From assembly GCA_017534965.1 (NCBI GenBank), contig JAFXVA010000006.1, forward strand, positions 1 to 64,000: a stretch of 64,000 bases of DNA, given 5' to 3'. Below are positions 1 through 9,379 of this stretch, piece after piece. The notes beneath the pieces were generated by a model, which saw only the letters and a list, made by a program, of their open reading frames with translations, was not told where the DNA came from and did not search any database. Every line of letters begins with the position of its first letter. The first letter of the stretch is position 1. The position numbers and the translations under genes were made by a program. The DNA comes from Elusimicrobiaceae bacterium. GTDB taxonomy: Bacteria > Elusimicrobiota > Elusimicrobia > Elusimicrobiales > Elusimicrobiaceae.

Positions 1-213
1 AGCGACGTTAATTTGTTCAATCTTTCCTTCAACAAAGACGTCTAAAAAATTATCCATTGCTTGGTCATAATTGCCAGCTTCATATAAGCTTTGACCTTTT
101 TCCAATTTTTCTTGAACGGTTAAAGCCTTAGCCCCGAAGGCCATAACAGCAAAACCAAAAACAATAAAAAACGCTGATAAAAATTTCACAAAACTTCTTT
201 TATTATTCCTCAT
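1..213 (-). CDS. Exported TPR-like protein, 5' part only
   Basis: The first 71 codons of a minus-strand gene lie in the window and the rest runs off the left edge. The ATG is at 211-213 and is preceded by a GGGAACA stretch. The product starts with a basic MRNNKRSF segment, then a hydrophobic stretch ending near AFGAKA, which fits a signal peptide. After it comes an amphipathic segment (EKGQSLYEAGNYDQAMDNF) with the spacing of a TPR helix pair. The role cannot be read from this fragment. It lies about 90 bases downstream of the O-antigen-ligase-like gene on the same strand and may follow it in one transcript. Confidence 0.75.
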   Translation of the reverse strand, partial: MRNNKRSFVKFLSAFFIVFGFAVMAFGAKALTVQEKLEKGQSLYEAGNYDQAMDNFLDVFVEGKIEQINVA

Positions 214-302
214 TGTTCCCTCGTTTAATAATTTTATATATATTAAAATTATAGCATATATTACTATTATATTAATTTATAAGTGTTTGTAAATACCCTT
301 TT

Positions 303-2858
303 TTAAATTATACTTTTTATCCGTCTGAGCGCAAGGACATTTTTTTTGTCTTTAAGCAATATATTTTGCAAATATTTTTTTGCTTCTTCCTTATTGCCTT
401 GGGCTTCTTCTAAAGAAGCAAAGGCAAAATTTAAAGGCAAATTATCTGCATTATTTTGATACAAATTTTCAAGAATCAAACGACAATTTTGATAATCTTG
501 TTGTTTAAAATAAGCTTGCGCAAGCAACATTTGAGCATCCAAATCCCCGTCAGAAGCAACCGCTTTAAGTTCTTTAAGAAAAGCGGGGGTAATTTCTTTT
601 GCGTTAACAATTCTATTTCTTAAAGCACTTAACATTTTAGCTTTTTCCAAAGCAGAATCTTTTTTAATATTTAATTTTTCATTTGTTAAAGCAAGTTTTT
701 CTTGAATATTTTTATCAAATTTATTACGGGCAAGCTCGTCTAAAAGTATAGCCCTTGCTTTATCATATTGCTCTTGTTCAAAATAAATTTGCCAAAGTAT
801 TAAACTGAACGCATTTTTAAAAGATAAAGGAACATTTAATTTCTCTAAAAAAGCGGCATTTTCCAAAGTTCTTAATTCTTTAGAACTTATAAAAAGATGC
901 AAAGTTAAATTAAGAGAATCTTCAAAATAGGGATTTAAAGCAAAACTTTTTTTAAGATAAGAGAAGGCTTCATTAGGTTTATTAAATTTTGTTTCTATAA
1001 TTGCGTAGATATTATAAAACTCATAATATTCAGGAAAATATTTTAAAGTGTCTAAAGATACGCCATACATTTTAGAATAATCTTTTAAAGTTTCTAACGC
1101 TCTTAAATAAATAAAATGCGTTTCAGGATTGCCTTTATAAAGATTTATAGATTTATCAAACATCTTTTGAGCTTCTTTATAATTATTTGCCTTCATAGCA
1201 AAATAACCTTTTAAACCATAATGAGAAGCAAGCAATATTTTAGTTTGTATAAAACTTAAATATAAAAAGATAAAAGCAATTAAAAATAAAAGTAAATTAA
1301 ATAAAATTTTTGATATTTTTATTTCTCTATTTTTTCCGTCTAAAGAAGCAAGCACTCCTACAAAGAAATAAAATACCGAACATATAACCTGCACTTCAAA
1401 AGTAATATTTAACATATTATCTGCCAAAAAGCCCCCGCAGGAAGCAAAAACAGCTAATATCAAAATTTTTCTATCGGAGTTTTTTTGTATATGATAATAT
1501 TTGATACAATTTGAACATACAAAAAACAGCCATAACAAAAATGCTATTAACCCCAAAATACCGCTTTGAACAAGGGTTTCCATAAAAATATTGTGCGCAG
1601 AGTTAGACTGCATTTTTAAATCTATCAAATTAGGATATTTTCTTAAGAGTTCGCCCTGGCACGGGGCATAACTTAATTGCCAAGACCCCCAGCCCCAACC
1701 AAGCAAAGGTTTCTTTTTTATGTTATCAATTCCGCAAGTCCACCCCATTAATCTTTGGTGATAAGACATATAAAGGGCCTGTGATTCTGCCGCTAAAGTT
1801 AAATTTTGAGGATTAGAAAAAAGGCCTGTAGAAGCAACGCCTTTTATCTCTGACACTTTACTTGCTTTATTTGATCTATATGAAAAAATTAAAAATATAC
1901 TGATAAGCGCAAGAAACAATGCTCCTATTTTTATTTTATTTTTAAATAAACAAGTTCTAAAAGGTTTAGCCGATATTAATACAAATAAAGCAAAAATTGC
2001 CCCTATCCAAGAAGACCGGGATTGAGATAAAACAAAAAAAGTTATACAAATTAAATTAATAAGGAAATAATATGTTTTTTCCCCTTTGGTTTTTGAAGAT
2101 AAATAAAAAATAATACCAGGCGGTAAAGTTAATAATAAAAACGAAGCTAAAAAGTTTGGATTTCCAAAAGTAGAACTTGCTATTGAGGTAAAATCTTTTG
2201 AAAAATTACCCCTACCGATAAAATCATAGCCCAAAGTTTGACAAAGGCCGTAGGCACTGGCTAAAGTCGCTGTAATTAATAAAATATCTATTATACTTTT
2301 TAAGGAAAAATTCTTTAAAATTCTAAAGGCAAGATAAAAAGCCCCGCCCCACATTAAAAGAGCATAAACATCAAACAAACCCTCCATCCTAAAATAATTA
2401 AAAGGTAGCCACAATATTCCCCACAAGAAAAATAAAAAGCCGGTTTTATAATTCTGCAAAGAATCTTCTGTTTTTAGAAAATCACAATTATTGCATAATA
2501 AACGAGCTATAAAATAACCGCCGAAAAGCCCTGTTATTAAAGATAAATCTTTTCTAAAAAAATCATTTAAAAGAGCCGGGCCGTTAGGACCTACAAAAAA
2601 ATTTATTATCAAAGAAATAAGGGCAAGGGCAACAAAAATTAATAATATAATATCTGCTTTTGAAAAAGATAAATAAGTATCTTTCTCCTTTTTAGATTGT
2701 AAAAGTAAAACAACCAATAAACCCCCTACTGCTAGGGTAGAAATAAGTTTCTGTATCAAAAACGGCTCTTGTGAAAAATTGGTAAAAAATACAAGTTGAG
2801 AGACACATAAAAAACAAAAAATAAAAAATTTTAATAAGAAAGATGCGCTCTTTGTCAT
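303..2858 (-). CDS. O-antigen ligase / Wzy-family membrane protein with TPR tail
   Basis: The 851-residue product has about a dozen hydrophobic segments over residues 10-540. A large extracytoplasmic loop lies near residues 330-420, with GWGWGSW and NSAHN (His near 419), the pattern of the Wzy_C/O-antigen ligase family. The last ~290 residues are soluble and built of TPR-like helices (for example YKEAQKMFDKSINLYKGNP). Family members polymerise surface glycans or transfer lipid-linked glycan to lipid A or to protein such as pilin; the acceptor here cannot be told. It starts one base after the stop of a second gene of the same design (2860-4977), so the two are probably cotranscribed. The family call is firm and the substrate unknown. 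Confidence 0.85.
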   Translation of the reverse strand: MTKSASFLLKFFIFCFLCVSQLVFFTNFSQEPFLIQKLISTLAVGGLLVVLLLQSKKEKDTYLSFSKADIILLIFVALALISLIINFFVGPNGPALLNDFFRKDLSLITGLFGGYFIARLLCNNCDFLKTEDSLQNYKTGFLFFLWGILWLPFNYFRMEGLFDVYALLMWGGAFYLAFRILKNFSLKSIIDILLITATLASAYGLCQTLGYDFIGRGNFSKDFTSIASSTFGNPNFLASFLLLTLPPGIIFYLSSKTKGEKTYYFLINLICITFFVLSQSRSSWIGAIFALFVLISAKPFRTCLFKNKIKIGALFLALISIFLIFSYRSNKASKVSEIKGVASTGLFSNPQNLTLAAESQALYMSYHQRLMGWTCGIDNIKKKPLLGWGWGSWQLSYAPCQGELLRKYPNLIDLKMQSNSAHNIFMETLVQSGILGLIAFLLWLFFVCSNCIKYYHIQKNSDRKILILAVFASCGGFLADNMLNITFEVQVICSVFYFFVGVLASLDGKNREIKISKILFNLLLFLIAFIFLYLSFIQTKILLASHYGLKGYFAMKANNYKEAQKMFDKSINLYKGNPETHFIYLRALETLKDYSKMYGVSLDTLKYFPEYYEFYNIYAIIETKFNKPNEAFSYLKKSFALNPYFEDSLNLTLHLFISSKELRTLENAAFLEKLNVPLSFKNAFSLILWQIYFEQEQYDKARAILLDELARNKFDKNIQEKLALTNEKLNIKKDSALEKAKMLSALRNRIVNAKEITPAFLKELKAVASDGDLDAQMLLAQAYFKQQDYQNCRLILENLYQNNADNLPLNFAFASLEEAQGNKEEAKKYLQNILLKDKKNVLALRRIKSII

Positions 2859-2859
2859 A

Positions 2860-4977
2860 CTAATATCCCTTTACTTGTTTAAGGGCCGCAAGGGCCTTTT
2901 GATTTTCCTTATGGGTTTGTAAATATTGCTGATTTTTAATCTCTTTGGGGCCTTGTAAATATTCTTCCAGCCAAGCAATAGCTTTTGTTCTATTACCGCG
3001 GGCAAGCTCTATATTAGCAAGCTGAAAATAGATATTATCATAAGCAGGATCTAAAAGCAAAGCATATTTAAGTCTTTCTTCTGCCTGTAAATATAGTTTT
3101 TCTCTTTCATTGATATTAACAATATTTTCTGCATATTTTATATAAAGGGAAGCGATATTATAATCTAAAAGTGCAATATTCGGCGCGAGAGCTTTTGCTT
3201 TATTAAAATCTCTTAAAGAGCGTTTAAAATCATTACTTACCTCTTGGCCATCGCCGGCGGCGATATCTCTTTTTTCAACTAAAGAAAACCTGTTAAAAAG
3301 ATTTAAACCTCTAAAATTCCAAGCTTGATACAAAGTCGGATTTTGCTTTATGGCCTTTGTATAAAAACCGAGAGCTTCACTTTGTCTTCTTTCGGCTAAA
3401 GCGGTAGCTCTTGAAAAATTAACTCCGCTGATAAATTGCCACCAGAATAAAAGATAAAAACCTCCGGCCAATATCATATATAAACACACCACTGCTTTTT
3501 TGGCTTTAGCCATAAGATAAATAAACAACCCTAAAATAGCCGTCGATATAATAATAAAACTTATAGAATAAAACATTTGTAATAAAGTGTTTTGATGAGA
3601 AATAAAAAACTCTGTCCAAAAATTTTTTTGTATATAAAAATAAATACCTAATAAAATTAAAAGGGCAAAAATAAAAACAATTTTAAATATCGCAATATTT
3701 TCTTTCTTTAAAATAATATCCCTTTTTTCAAACGGGCCGAAAGCCAACTTAAAAATTGCCCCGTTAAATAAAATTAAAAAGAAAGATGTGGAAGCGAAAT
3801 AAATACTAACATCAACAAAATTATGTATATATATGGTTAAAGACGCTAAAGAAAGCCCCGCCAAAAGAAAGGCCTTTTTACGATTATCGGCAGAAAATTC
3901 TTTTATTTTAAATAATACTTGCTTTGCAATATACCACAAAACCCATAAAAATAAACCAAAGCCAAAAATTCCCAAACAGGATAATTGCTCAAGATAATAA
4001 TTTTCGGCATGTTGGCTTGCAATATTGTGTTGTTTTTCAATATAAAATATTTCCGGTCTTTTATAGGCAGGATAAATTATTTCAAAAGAACCTATGCCTG
4101 TTCCTGTTAAAGGGCTGGCTTTAACCATATCAAAAGTTGCTCGCCAGGTGGAAAGACGAAAAGAAAAAGATTCAAATCTTTTAGTGCCTAAATAAGAAAT
4201 TGTAGCCGCAGAAAAAATAAACAAAATCAAACTGACGATAAATATTTTCTTTTTATGTTTTTTGTATCCGTCCATAAAAAAATAAACAAATAACAAACAG
4301 GCCACCAGCACACATAAAGCAAAAGCCAAGAAAGAACCCTTGCTTTGTGAAGAAATTAAATTTATCATTGCCAAAATAAATAAAATTATCAAATTTTTTT
4401 GGCGCTCTATTAAATAAGAAAAAAAGATTAATACCGACATAAAAAGAGCATAACTGCCAAGCAAATTAGGATTTGCCAAAGTGGAAAAAACTCTCCCTGC
4501 AAAAAAATTCTTCCAAGGTAAAAAATCTAAATTTAATAACTGCAACAGCCCATAACCAAAAACAAACCAAGCACCGCAAAAACAATATTTTAAAATTCTT
4601 TTATAGTCTTCCTCTTTACAAGAAAAAACTACTACAAAAAATAAAAATAAATAAAATATTTCATGGGCAAAACTATCTAAACGCACAAGTTTATAAGGTT
4701 TGAAAAAATAAGAAATAAAGATATAAAAAGCATATATTAAAATAGGTAAGAAAGTATAAAAATTCTTTTTTGTAAAGAAACTTTCCCCCCGGTAAACAAG
4801 GGAACTTAGCCATATAAAAAAAGCACCGCAGGAACAAGTGTAAAAAAGAGTTATTTTAATTTGGGCGGAATCATAAGTATAAAAACAAAAAGAAAGAGGT
4901 ATCAGAAAAGAAAAAATACCAAGCCAAAAAACTAAAAGTTTACTAAAAAAATCTTGTTTTGTTATAGTTTCCGTCAT
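2860..4977 (-). CDS. O-antigen ligase / Wzy-family membrane protein with TPR tail (second copy)
   Basis: This 705-residue multi-spanning membrane protein has the same architecture as its downstream neighbour: about 11 hydrophobic segments, a loop with GTGIGSFE and QHAENYYLEQL (His near 322), then a C-terminal soluble TPR region from about residue 530. The two proteins share layout more than obvious sequence, so this is an old duplication or a recruited pair. It begins just downstream of tRNA-Thr and could be read from the tRNA promoter. No strong Shine-Dalgarno is visible before the ATG at 4977. Glycan polymerase or glycan-to-acceptor ligase activity in the inner membrane follows from the family; specificity is unknown. 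Confidence 0.85.
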   Translation of the reverse strand: MTETITKQDFFSKLLVFWLGIFSFLIPLSFCFYTYDSAQIKITLFYTCSCGAFFIWLSSLVYRGESFFTKKNFYTFLPILIYAFYIFISYFFKPYKLVRLDSFAHEIFYLFLFFVVVFSCKEEDYKRILKYCFCGAWFVFGYGLLQLLNLDFLPWKNFFAGRVFSTLANPNLLGSYALFMSVLIFFSYLIERQKNLIILFILAMINLISSQSKGSFLAFALCVLVACLLFVYFFMDGYKKHKKKIFIVSLILFIFSAATISYLGTKRFESFSFRLSTWRATFDMVKASPLTGTGIGSFEIIYPAYKRPEIFYIEKQHNIASQHAENYYLEQLSCLGIFGFGLFLWVLWYIAKQVLFKIKEFSADNRKKAFLLAGLSLASLTIYIHNFVDVSIYFASTSFFLILFNGAIFKLAFGPFEKRDIILKKENIAIFKIVFIFALLILLGIYFYIQKNFWTEFFISHQNTLLQMFYSISFIIISTAILGLFIYLMAKAKKAVVCLYMILAGGFYLLFWWQFISGVNFSRATALAERRQSEALGFYTKAIKQNPTLYQAWNFRGLNLFNRFSLVEKRDIAAGDGQEVSNDFKRSLRDFNKAKALAPNIALLDYNIASLYIKYAENIVNINEREKLYLQAEERLKYALLLDPAYDNIYFQLANIELARGNRTKAIAWLEEYLQGPKEIKNQQYLQTHKENQKALAALKQVKGY

Positions 4978-4996
4978 AAATTATAAAAATAAAAAG

Positions 4997-5069
4997 AGCC
5001 GAGAATGGGGGTCGAACCCACGACCTGCCGCTTACGAAGCGGCTGCTCTACCAACTGAGCTATCTCGGC
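4997..5069 (-). tRNA. tRNA-Thr (anticodon CGU)
   Basis: The minus strand folds as a full cloverleaf. The acceptor GCCGAGA pairs with TCTCGGC, the D arm is GCTC-AGTTGGTA-GAGC, the anticodon stem GCCGC/GCGGC holds the loop TTCGTAA (anticodon CGT), and the T arm is GTGGG-TTCGACC-CCCAT. CCA is not encoded. It reads ACG codons. It precedes the two O-antigen-ligase-like genes on the same strand. Confidence 0.95.
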
Positions 5070-5115
5070 TTATCTTTTATATTCTACTATTTTAGGCCTT
5101 ATTAAACAATATAAA

Positions 5116-6666
5116 TTAGTTTACCCAAGGGAAAATTTTATCTCTGTCCCGCAAGAATAAAACAGCACTAAAGACAAGCATAATATCCGCCGATATCGCT
5201 TGCGGTTTATCTAAAGATACATTAAATTGAGTAGCAAGTTTTGAAGCACTTTTTATATCACCGGAGCTATCCATTTGTGCTTTTATTGTGTAATCAGCCC
5301 TTAAAATACCAAGCAGATGCCCAAAGATAAGTCTGAGTATAGCTTTCAAGATGCTCTTTTCTTTAATTTCTGCAATTTCTTTATCAATATCAAATATTTT
5401 CCAAGTTCTAAGCGGGACAAAATTTCTTCTGGTAAGTTTGCATATAACGTGACCTTCTCTGGTGGTAATAAAATATTTTTCAGATAAAAGAGAAAGCCCT
5501 TTTTGAATACATTTAAATAATAATTTTCCTTTGCTATCATAAACTTGGTATTTATAAGGAAATAAAATATTTAAAATAACACCAAAGATAAAAACCACAA
5601 GACCGCAAGCACTAAACAAAGAGGATATAGAATATAAAGAATTAACTATTAAAGAAGGATGGGTTTGTTGTAAAACGATAATAGCACAAACAAGGCGCAT
5701 TAAACTAAAGAAAATTACGACTAAAAGCCCGCAGAAGGCAAAAAGTCCACCCCAACGGGTGCAAGTGGCGATATAGTGATTACCCAAATTATCATGCAAA
5801 CGCAAAAATAAATCTGGGGAGCCATAAAGACGTTTGCCCTGTATCGGATAAGGAGAATTGGGATTTGTATTTTGTATATCTTCTTTTTTCTTAGAAAATA
5901 ATTTATAAATAAAGGCACCGATTAAAATTAAAATATATAAAACAGCAATAATAGTTACAACTCTTAAAATTATTTGTAAAGGTTTAACTTTTGGATTATT
6001 TTTTACTTGTTTAAGAGGAACTTTTGCCCTTTGTTGTTTTGTTATTTGAGTTTTGGGTTTTTCTTCTTTTTTGGGAGAAGTTTCGACATTAAGCAAATCA
6101 CTTTGTTCTACCGTTTCAAGTTTAGTTGCTTGAGAAGTAAGGGCTGATTCTTCATAAGTGGAAGAGATTTCCTCCGTTTCTTGTTTAGGTTGGGGAGATA
6201 TAAAAGAAAGCAAATAATAGGCCTCTGTATCAGGCACTCCTCTTATACCGACATTATAGGCCTTACCACCGGATAAAAAATAACCTGCGGTAAAAAACAT
6301 ATCTTGTTTAGTAAAATCAAAGGAAAGCAAAGGATCCCCGGTGGAAAATTCTGTTTCTCTTATAATATCGCCGGTATATTCATTTTTTATAATTTGAAAA
6401 TTTCTTTTAGTTAAGTCTTTAATTTCTTTATCTACAATTTTTTCCAAACATTGCCTGTCAAAACAATCGCTTATCATAACAAAGCGCATTGTCGCGCCGG
6501 AAGTGTTTTTTAAAGAAAGGTAATCCTGACTTTCTACTTTTTCCCAAGAAGACGGCAAATCAATAGTAAAGGCATCTTCTTTTGCCGTAAAAACAAGCGC
6601 CCAAACCCCTTGACTTAGTAAACAGAACAAAAATATGCTTACTAAAACTTTTAATTTTTTTCCCAT
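5116..6666 (-). CDS. Unrecognised exported/membrane protein with a possible scramblase-like C-terminal domain
   Basis: The product is 516 residues. A signal peptide covers residues 1-23 (ends QGVWA). A periplasmic domain of about 140 residues follows (AFTIDLPSSWEKVES... start) and resembles small lipoprotein-like stress domains. Next are a Thr/Lys/Glu-rich linker, a membrane segment near 233-258, and two more near 306-330 and 345-370. The C-terminal part repeats a beta pattern (YQVYDSKGKLLFK, YFITTREGHVICKL) that recalls the tubby/LURP-one/phospholipid-scramblase fold; this is only a resemblance by eye. It ends about 45 bases upstream of tRNA-Thr and follows the MATE gene by 17 bases, so it may share that transcript. 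Function unknown. Confidence 0.75.
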   Translation of the reverse strand: MGKKLKVLVSIFLFCLLSQGVWALVFTAKEDAFTIDLPSSWEKVESQDYLSLKNTSGATMRFVMISDCFDRQCLEKIVDKEIKDLTKRNFQIIKNEYTGDIIRETEFSTGDPLLSFDFTKQDMFFTAGYFLSGGKAYNVGIRGVPDTEAYYLLSFISPQPKQETEEISSTYEESALTSQATKLETVEQSDLLNVETSPKKEEKPKTQITKQQRAKVPLKQVKNNPKVKPLQIILRVVTIIAVLYILILIGAFIYKLFSKKKEDIQNTNPNSPYPIQGKRLYGSPDLFLRLHDNLGNHYIATCTRWGGLFAFCGLLVVIFFSLMRLVCAIIVLQQTHPSLIVNSLYSISSLFSACGLVVFIFGVILNILFPYKYQVYDSKGKLLFKCIQKGLSLLSEKYFITTREGHVICKLTRRNFVPLRTWKIFDIDKEIAEIKEKSILKAILRLIFGHLLGILRADYTIKAQMDSSGDIKSASKLATQFNVSLDKPQAISADIMLVFSAVLFLRDRDKIFPWVN

Positions 6667-6683
6667 ACTTTTATTATATAAAA

Positions 6684-8063
6684 TTACTTTGTTATGTCTA
6701 TATTACGCCAACGCCCGCTTAAAAAACGCCACATCATAATAAGCCCGGATATCCAGGCATAAAATACTATCCAACCCCAAGCAGCTTTTATTCCAAGCCC
6801 TAAAACATCTACTATAATATAACTGCCTATAACTAATAAAATAGAACAAAATATCATTGCTTTCATGTGAAATTTAGTATCTCCTGCCCCTCTGATAGCA
6901 TCACCAAAGCAAAGAAAAGTCAAATCTCCCCATACAAAAACACAAAGCATATAAAGTAGCGGCCTTGCCTGTTTTATAATTTCCGCCATTTGCGGCCCCG
7001 CATCCGAACCGGCAAAAAGACCGAACCAGAAATCACTGAAAAGTAAAAAGGTGGAAACTATAAAAATTAAATAAAATGTCCCTAATTTTAAAGCATTATA
7101 AGTGCTTTTTATGCCATTTTCCGGTTGTTTTTTACCGACATACTGGCCCATCAAAATCTGCCCTGAAATAGCAAGCCCTAACATTGGCATAAAAGAGATA
7201 GATTGTAAAGTTAAAACGATATTACTTGCCGCAAGAGATATTTTATCAATATTCCCGGTAAAGAAAGCAAAAACGGAAAAAGAAAAGATATCCATAAAAA
7301 AGCCAAAACCATTTGGTATGCCGTATTTGATAAGTCTAAAAAACGCTTTCTTATTAAAACCAAACAACTGACCGACTTTAAATTTATCATTTATTTTAGG
7401 GCTAAAAATTATAAGTAAAAATATTATCGTTACGCAAAAGCCACCGATAACCGTTGACCAAGCCGCCCCTTTTATACCCATTTCAGGTAATCCCCATTTA
7501 CCGAAAATAAGGCCATAATTTAAAACGATATTTACAAGATTGCCTATTAAATTAACAACCATTGTTATTGCTGTTTTGCCTTGCCCTGTAAAAAACCCTG
7601 CAAGAGCATTATTTATAACGGCAAAACCGCCAAATACACACAAAATAACAAAATATTGGCTCTCTAAAATTTTAACTGCGTTATCATGAGCCGAAGACAT
7701 TATTATATAAGATCCAATCGGTGTTAAAGCGGCAATAATTACTCCGGAAATTGCCCCCAAAATTACCCCTTGCCACAAAGCAATACTCAAACTTGCATAG
7801 CGTTTTTGTCCATAATAAGTGGCAACAAAGACGCTTGTATAACCGCAAGTGCCCATAAAAAAAGATATCAAAGCAAAAGACATTAAACCTGCCGGCAAAC
7901 AAGCCGCCAAAGCATCGGCCGAATACCACGCAAGAAACATCCTATCCACAAACTGCATTATGCTTTGAGAAGAAGTTGTTATAATTAAAGGCAAAGCAAT
8001 TTTTAAAAGTAATTTTATTGAACCTTGCTCATCTTTATTAGTAATTTTTAAAGGGTTTTTCAT
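6684..8063 (-). CDS. MATE-family multidrug/metabolite efflux transporter
   Basis: The 459-residue product has 12 predicted membrane segments in two similar halves, with the MATE hallmarks PLIITTSSQSIMQFVDRMFL near the N-terminus and GFFTGQGKTAITMVVNLIGN and FCFGDAIRGAGDTKFHM in the loops. MATE proteins export cationic compounds or metabolites using sodium or proton gradients. A sodium-coupled version would fit the sodium pump encoded at 28.8-32 kb, but the coupling ion cannot be read. It lies downstream of the cold-shock gene and its terminator, with no obvious promoter of its own between them. Confidence 0.93.
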   Translation of the reverse strand: MKNPLKITNKDEQGSIKLLLKIALPLIITTSSQSIMQFVDRMFLAWYSADALAACLPAGLMSFALISFFMGTCGYTSVFVATYYGQKRYASLSIALWQGVILGAISGVIIAALTPIGSYIIMSSAHDNAVKILESQYFVILCVFGGFAVINNALAGFFTGQGKTAITMVVNLIGNLVNIVLNYGLIFGKWGLPEMGIKGAAWSTVIGGFCVTIIFLLIIFSPKINDKFKVGQLFGFNKKAFFRLIKYGIPNGFGFFMDIFSFSVFAFFTGNIDKISLAASNIVLTLQSISFMPMLGLAISGQILMGQYVGKKQPENGIKSTYNALKLGTFYLIFIVSTFLLFSDFWFGLFAGSDAGPQMAEIIKQARPLLYMLCVFVWGDLTFLCFGDAIRGAGDTKFHMKAMIFCSILLVIGSYIIVDVLGLGIKAAWGWIVFYAWISGLIMMWRFLSGRWRNIDITK

Positions 8064-8080
8064 TTTTTATATTTAATCAC

Positions 8081-8117
8081 AAAAAAACCTGTGCGCAAAC
8101 GAATTTGCACACAGGTT
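8081..8117 (-). terminator. Rho-independent terminator of the cold-shock gene
   Basis: On the minus strand a 14-bp near-perfect stem (AACCTGTGTGCAAA with TTTGCGCACAGGTT, one G-U pair) with a 4-nt loop is followed by seven T. It sits 18 bases after the csp stop and before the MATE gene. Confidence 0.9.
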
Positions 8118-8134
8118 AATAGCATAAAAAGGTT

Positions 8135-8338
8135 TTATTTCTTGGTGACCTTTACTGCTTTAAGACCTTTTTCGGTTTCTACGACTTCGTAGCTTACTTC
8201 TTGACCTTCTGCTAAGGTTTTAAAGCCGTCGCCTTGAATGTCTTGATAGTGAACGAAAAGCTCTTTAGAGCCATCTTCGGGTGCGATAAAACCGAACCCT
8301 TTTTGATCATTAAACCATTTCACTTTTCCGTTTGCCAT
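8135..8338 (-). CDS. csp: Cold-shock domain protein (CspA family)
   Basis: This 67-residue single cold-shock domain (OB fold) has both RNA-binding motifs: RNP1 KGFGFI at residues 13-18 and RNP2 LFVHY at 27-31. Such proteins bind single-stranded RNA and DNA and melt mRNA structure. A near-consensus promoter (8411-8438) and a leader with two hairpins precede it, and a strong terminator follows, so it is a one-gene transcript. A GGAAG element lies just upstream of the start. Confidence 0.97.
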   Translation of the reverse strand: MANGKVKWFNDQKGFGFIAPEDGSKELFVHYQDIQGDGFKTLAEGQEVSYEVVETEKGLKAVKVTKK

Positions 8339-8366
8339 GATTATTTCTACTTCCTTTTATTAACTT

Positions 8367-8404
8367 AAGTCTTATTAAAAGACCTTAGGAACTTTTTAGT
8401 TCCT
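8367..8404 (-). promoter_or_regulatory. Hairpin leader of the csp mRNA
   Basis: The transcript start expected about 7 bases past the -10 places a perfect 7-bp hairpin (AGGAACT-AAAA-AGTTCCT, 8387-8404) at the very 5' end. A second hairpin (AGGTCTT/AAGACTT, 8367-8385) follows at once. Known cspA-type leaders refold with temperature; whether this one does is inference. Confidence 0.55.
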
Positions 8405-8410
8405 AAATAA

Positions 8411-8438
8411 ATTATATCATAAATTAAAGCCATGTCAA
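8411..8438 (-). promoter_or_regulatory. Sigma-70 promoter of csp
   Basis: On the minus strand a -35 TTGACA (8433-8438), a 16-base spacer and a -10 TATAAT (8411-8416) match consensus at every position. A plus-strand TATAAT at 8443-8448 may serve the divergent ftcD, but no good -35 is seen for it. Confidence 0.85.
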
Positions 8439-8467
8439 ATGCTATAATTTAAAACGGAGCTTTTATT

Positions 8468-9379
8468 ATGACCTTAATTGAATGCGTGCCAAATTTTTCT
8501 GAAGGCAGAGATTTAAAAAAAGTAAATGCTATTGCTGATTATATTAAAGCAAATGCAGATATTATGTTGCTTGGAAAAGAAAGCGGAGCCGATGTTAACA
8601 GAAGTGTTTTTACTTTTGCCGGAGAAAAAGAAGAAGTTTTTAAAGCGGCACTTGCTTGCGTTGAAATTGCCGCAAATTTAATTGATATGCGCGTGCAAAA
8701 AGGTAAGCATTTTAGAATCGGTGCTTTGGATGTTTGCCCATTTATTCCACTAAAGAATGCGACTATGCAAGATTGTATTATGCTAGCAAAAGCCGTTGCT
8801 GATTATGCAGGGAAAATAGGTATTCCAGCTTATTTATATGGTGAGGCGGCAACTATAAAAGAAAGGCAAAGTCTAGCTTTTATCCGCAAAGGTCAGTATG
8901 AAAATTTAGAAGAAAAATTAAAAACTCTTCCGCCTGATTTTGGCCCATCTGATTTTACCGAGCAAGTTAAAAAGAGCGGTGCTTTTTGTTTTGGTGCGCG
9001 TGATTTCCTGATTGCTTATAATATAAATTTAAAAACAAAAAATTTAGACATAGCAAAACAAATTGCCAAAACTTTGCGCGCAAAAATACCTTATATAAAA
9101 ACTACCGCTTGGTTTATTAAAGAATATGATTTATGCCAAGTTTCAATTAATATAGAAAATTATAAGGAGACCCCTATATTATTTGTTTTTAACGAGTGTA
9201 AAAAAATAGCGCAAAATTTTAATATAAAGGCTTTTTCAAGTGAGCTTATAGGGTTTGCCCCGCAAGAAGCCCTTTGCCAAAGCCGTGCTGATTTAGATAA
9301 AATAATAAAAGAGTTAGGATTTGATTATTTAAAACCTTTTAATAAAAAGGAACATATATTACCGGCGGAGTTATTATGA
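8468..9379 (+). CDS. ftcD: Glutamate formimidoyltransferase
   Basis: The 303-residue product matches the two formimidoyltransferase subdomains and lacks the cyclodeaminase domain of the fused enzyme. It moves the formimino group from formiminoglutamate to tetrahydrofolate in histidine breakdown. It starts with the family pattern LIECVPNFSEGRD. His81 in GKHFRIGALDVCPFIPL is where the catalytic histidine of the family lies (HPRMGATDVVPF in relatives). No histidine-degradation genes are beside it; it is translationally coupled (ATGA) to serC. With no hutHUI nearby, a role in one-carbon supply together with serine synthesis is possible but inferred. Confidence 0.93.
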   Translation: MTLIECVPNFSEGRDLKKVNAIADYIKANADIMLLGKESGADVNRSVFTFAGEKEEVFKAALACVEIAANLIDMRVQKGKHFRIGALDVCPFIPLKNATMQDCIMLAKAVADYAGKIGIPAYLYGEAATIKERQSLAFIRKGQYENLEEKLKTLPPDFGPSDFTEQVKKSGAFCFGARDFLIAYNINLKTKNLDIAKQIAKTLRAKIPYIKTTAWFIKEYDLCQVSINIENYKETPILFVFNECKKIAQNFNIKAFSSELIGFAPQEALCQSRADLDKIIKELGFDYLKPFNKKEHILPAELL

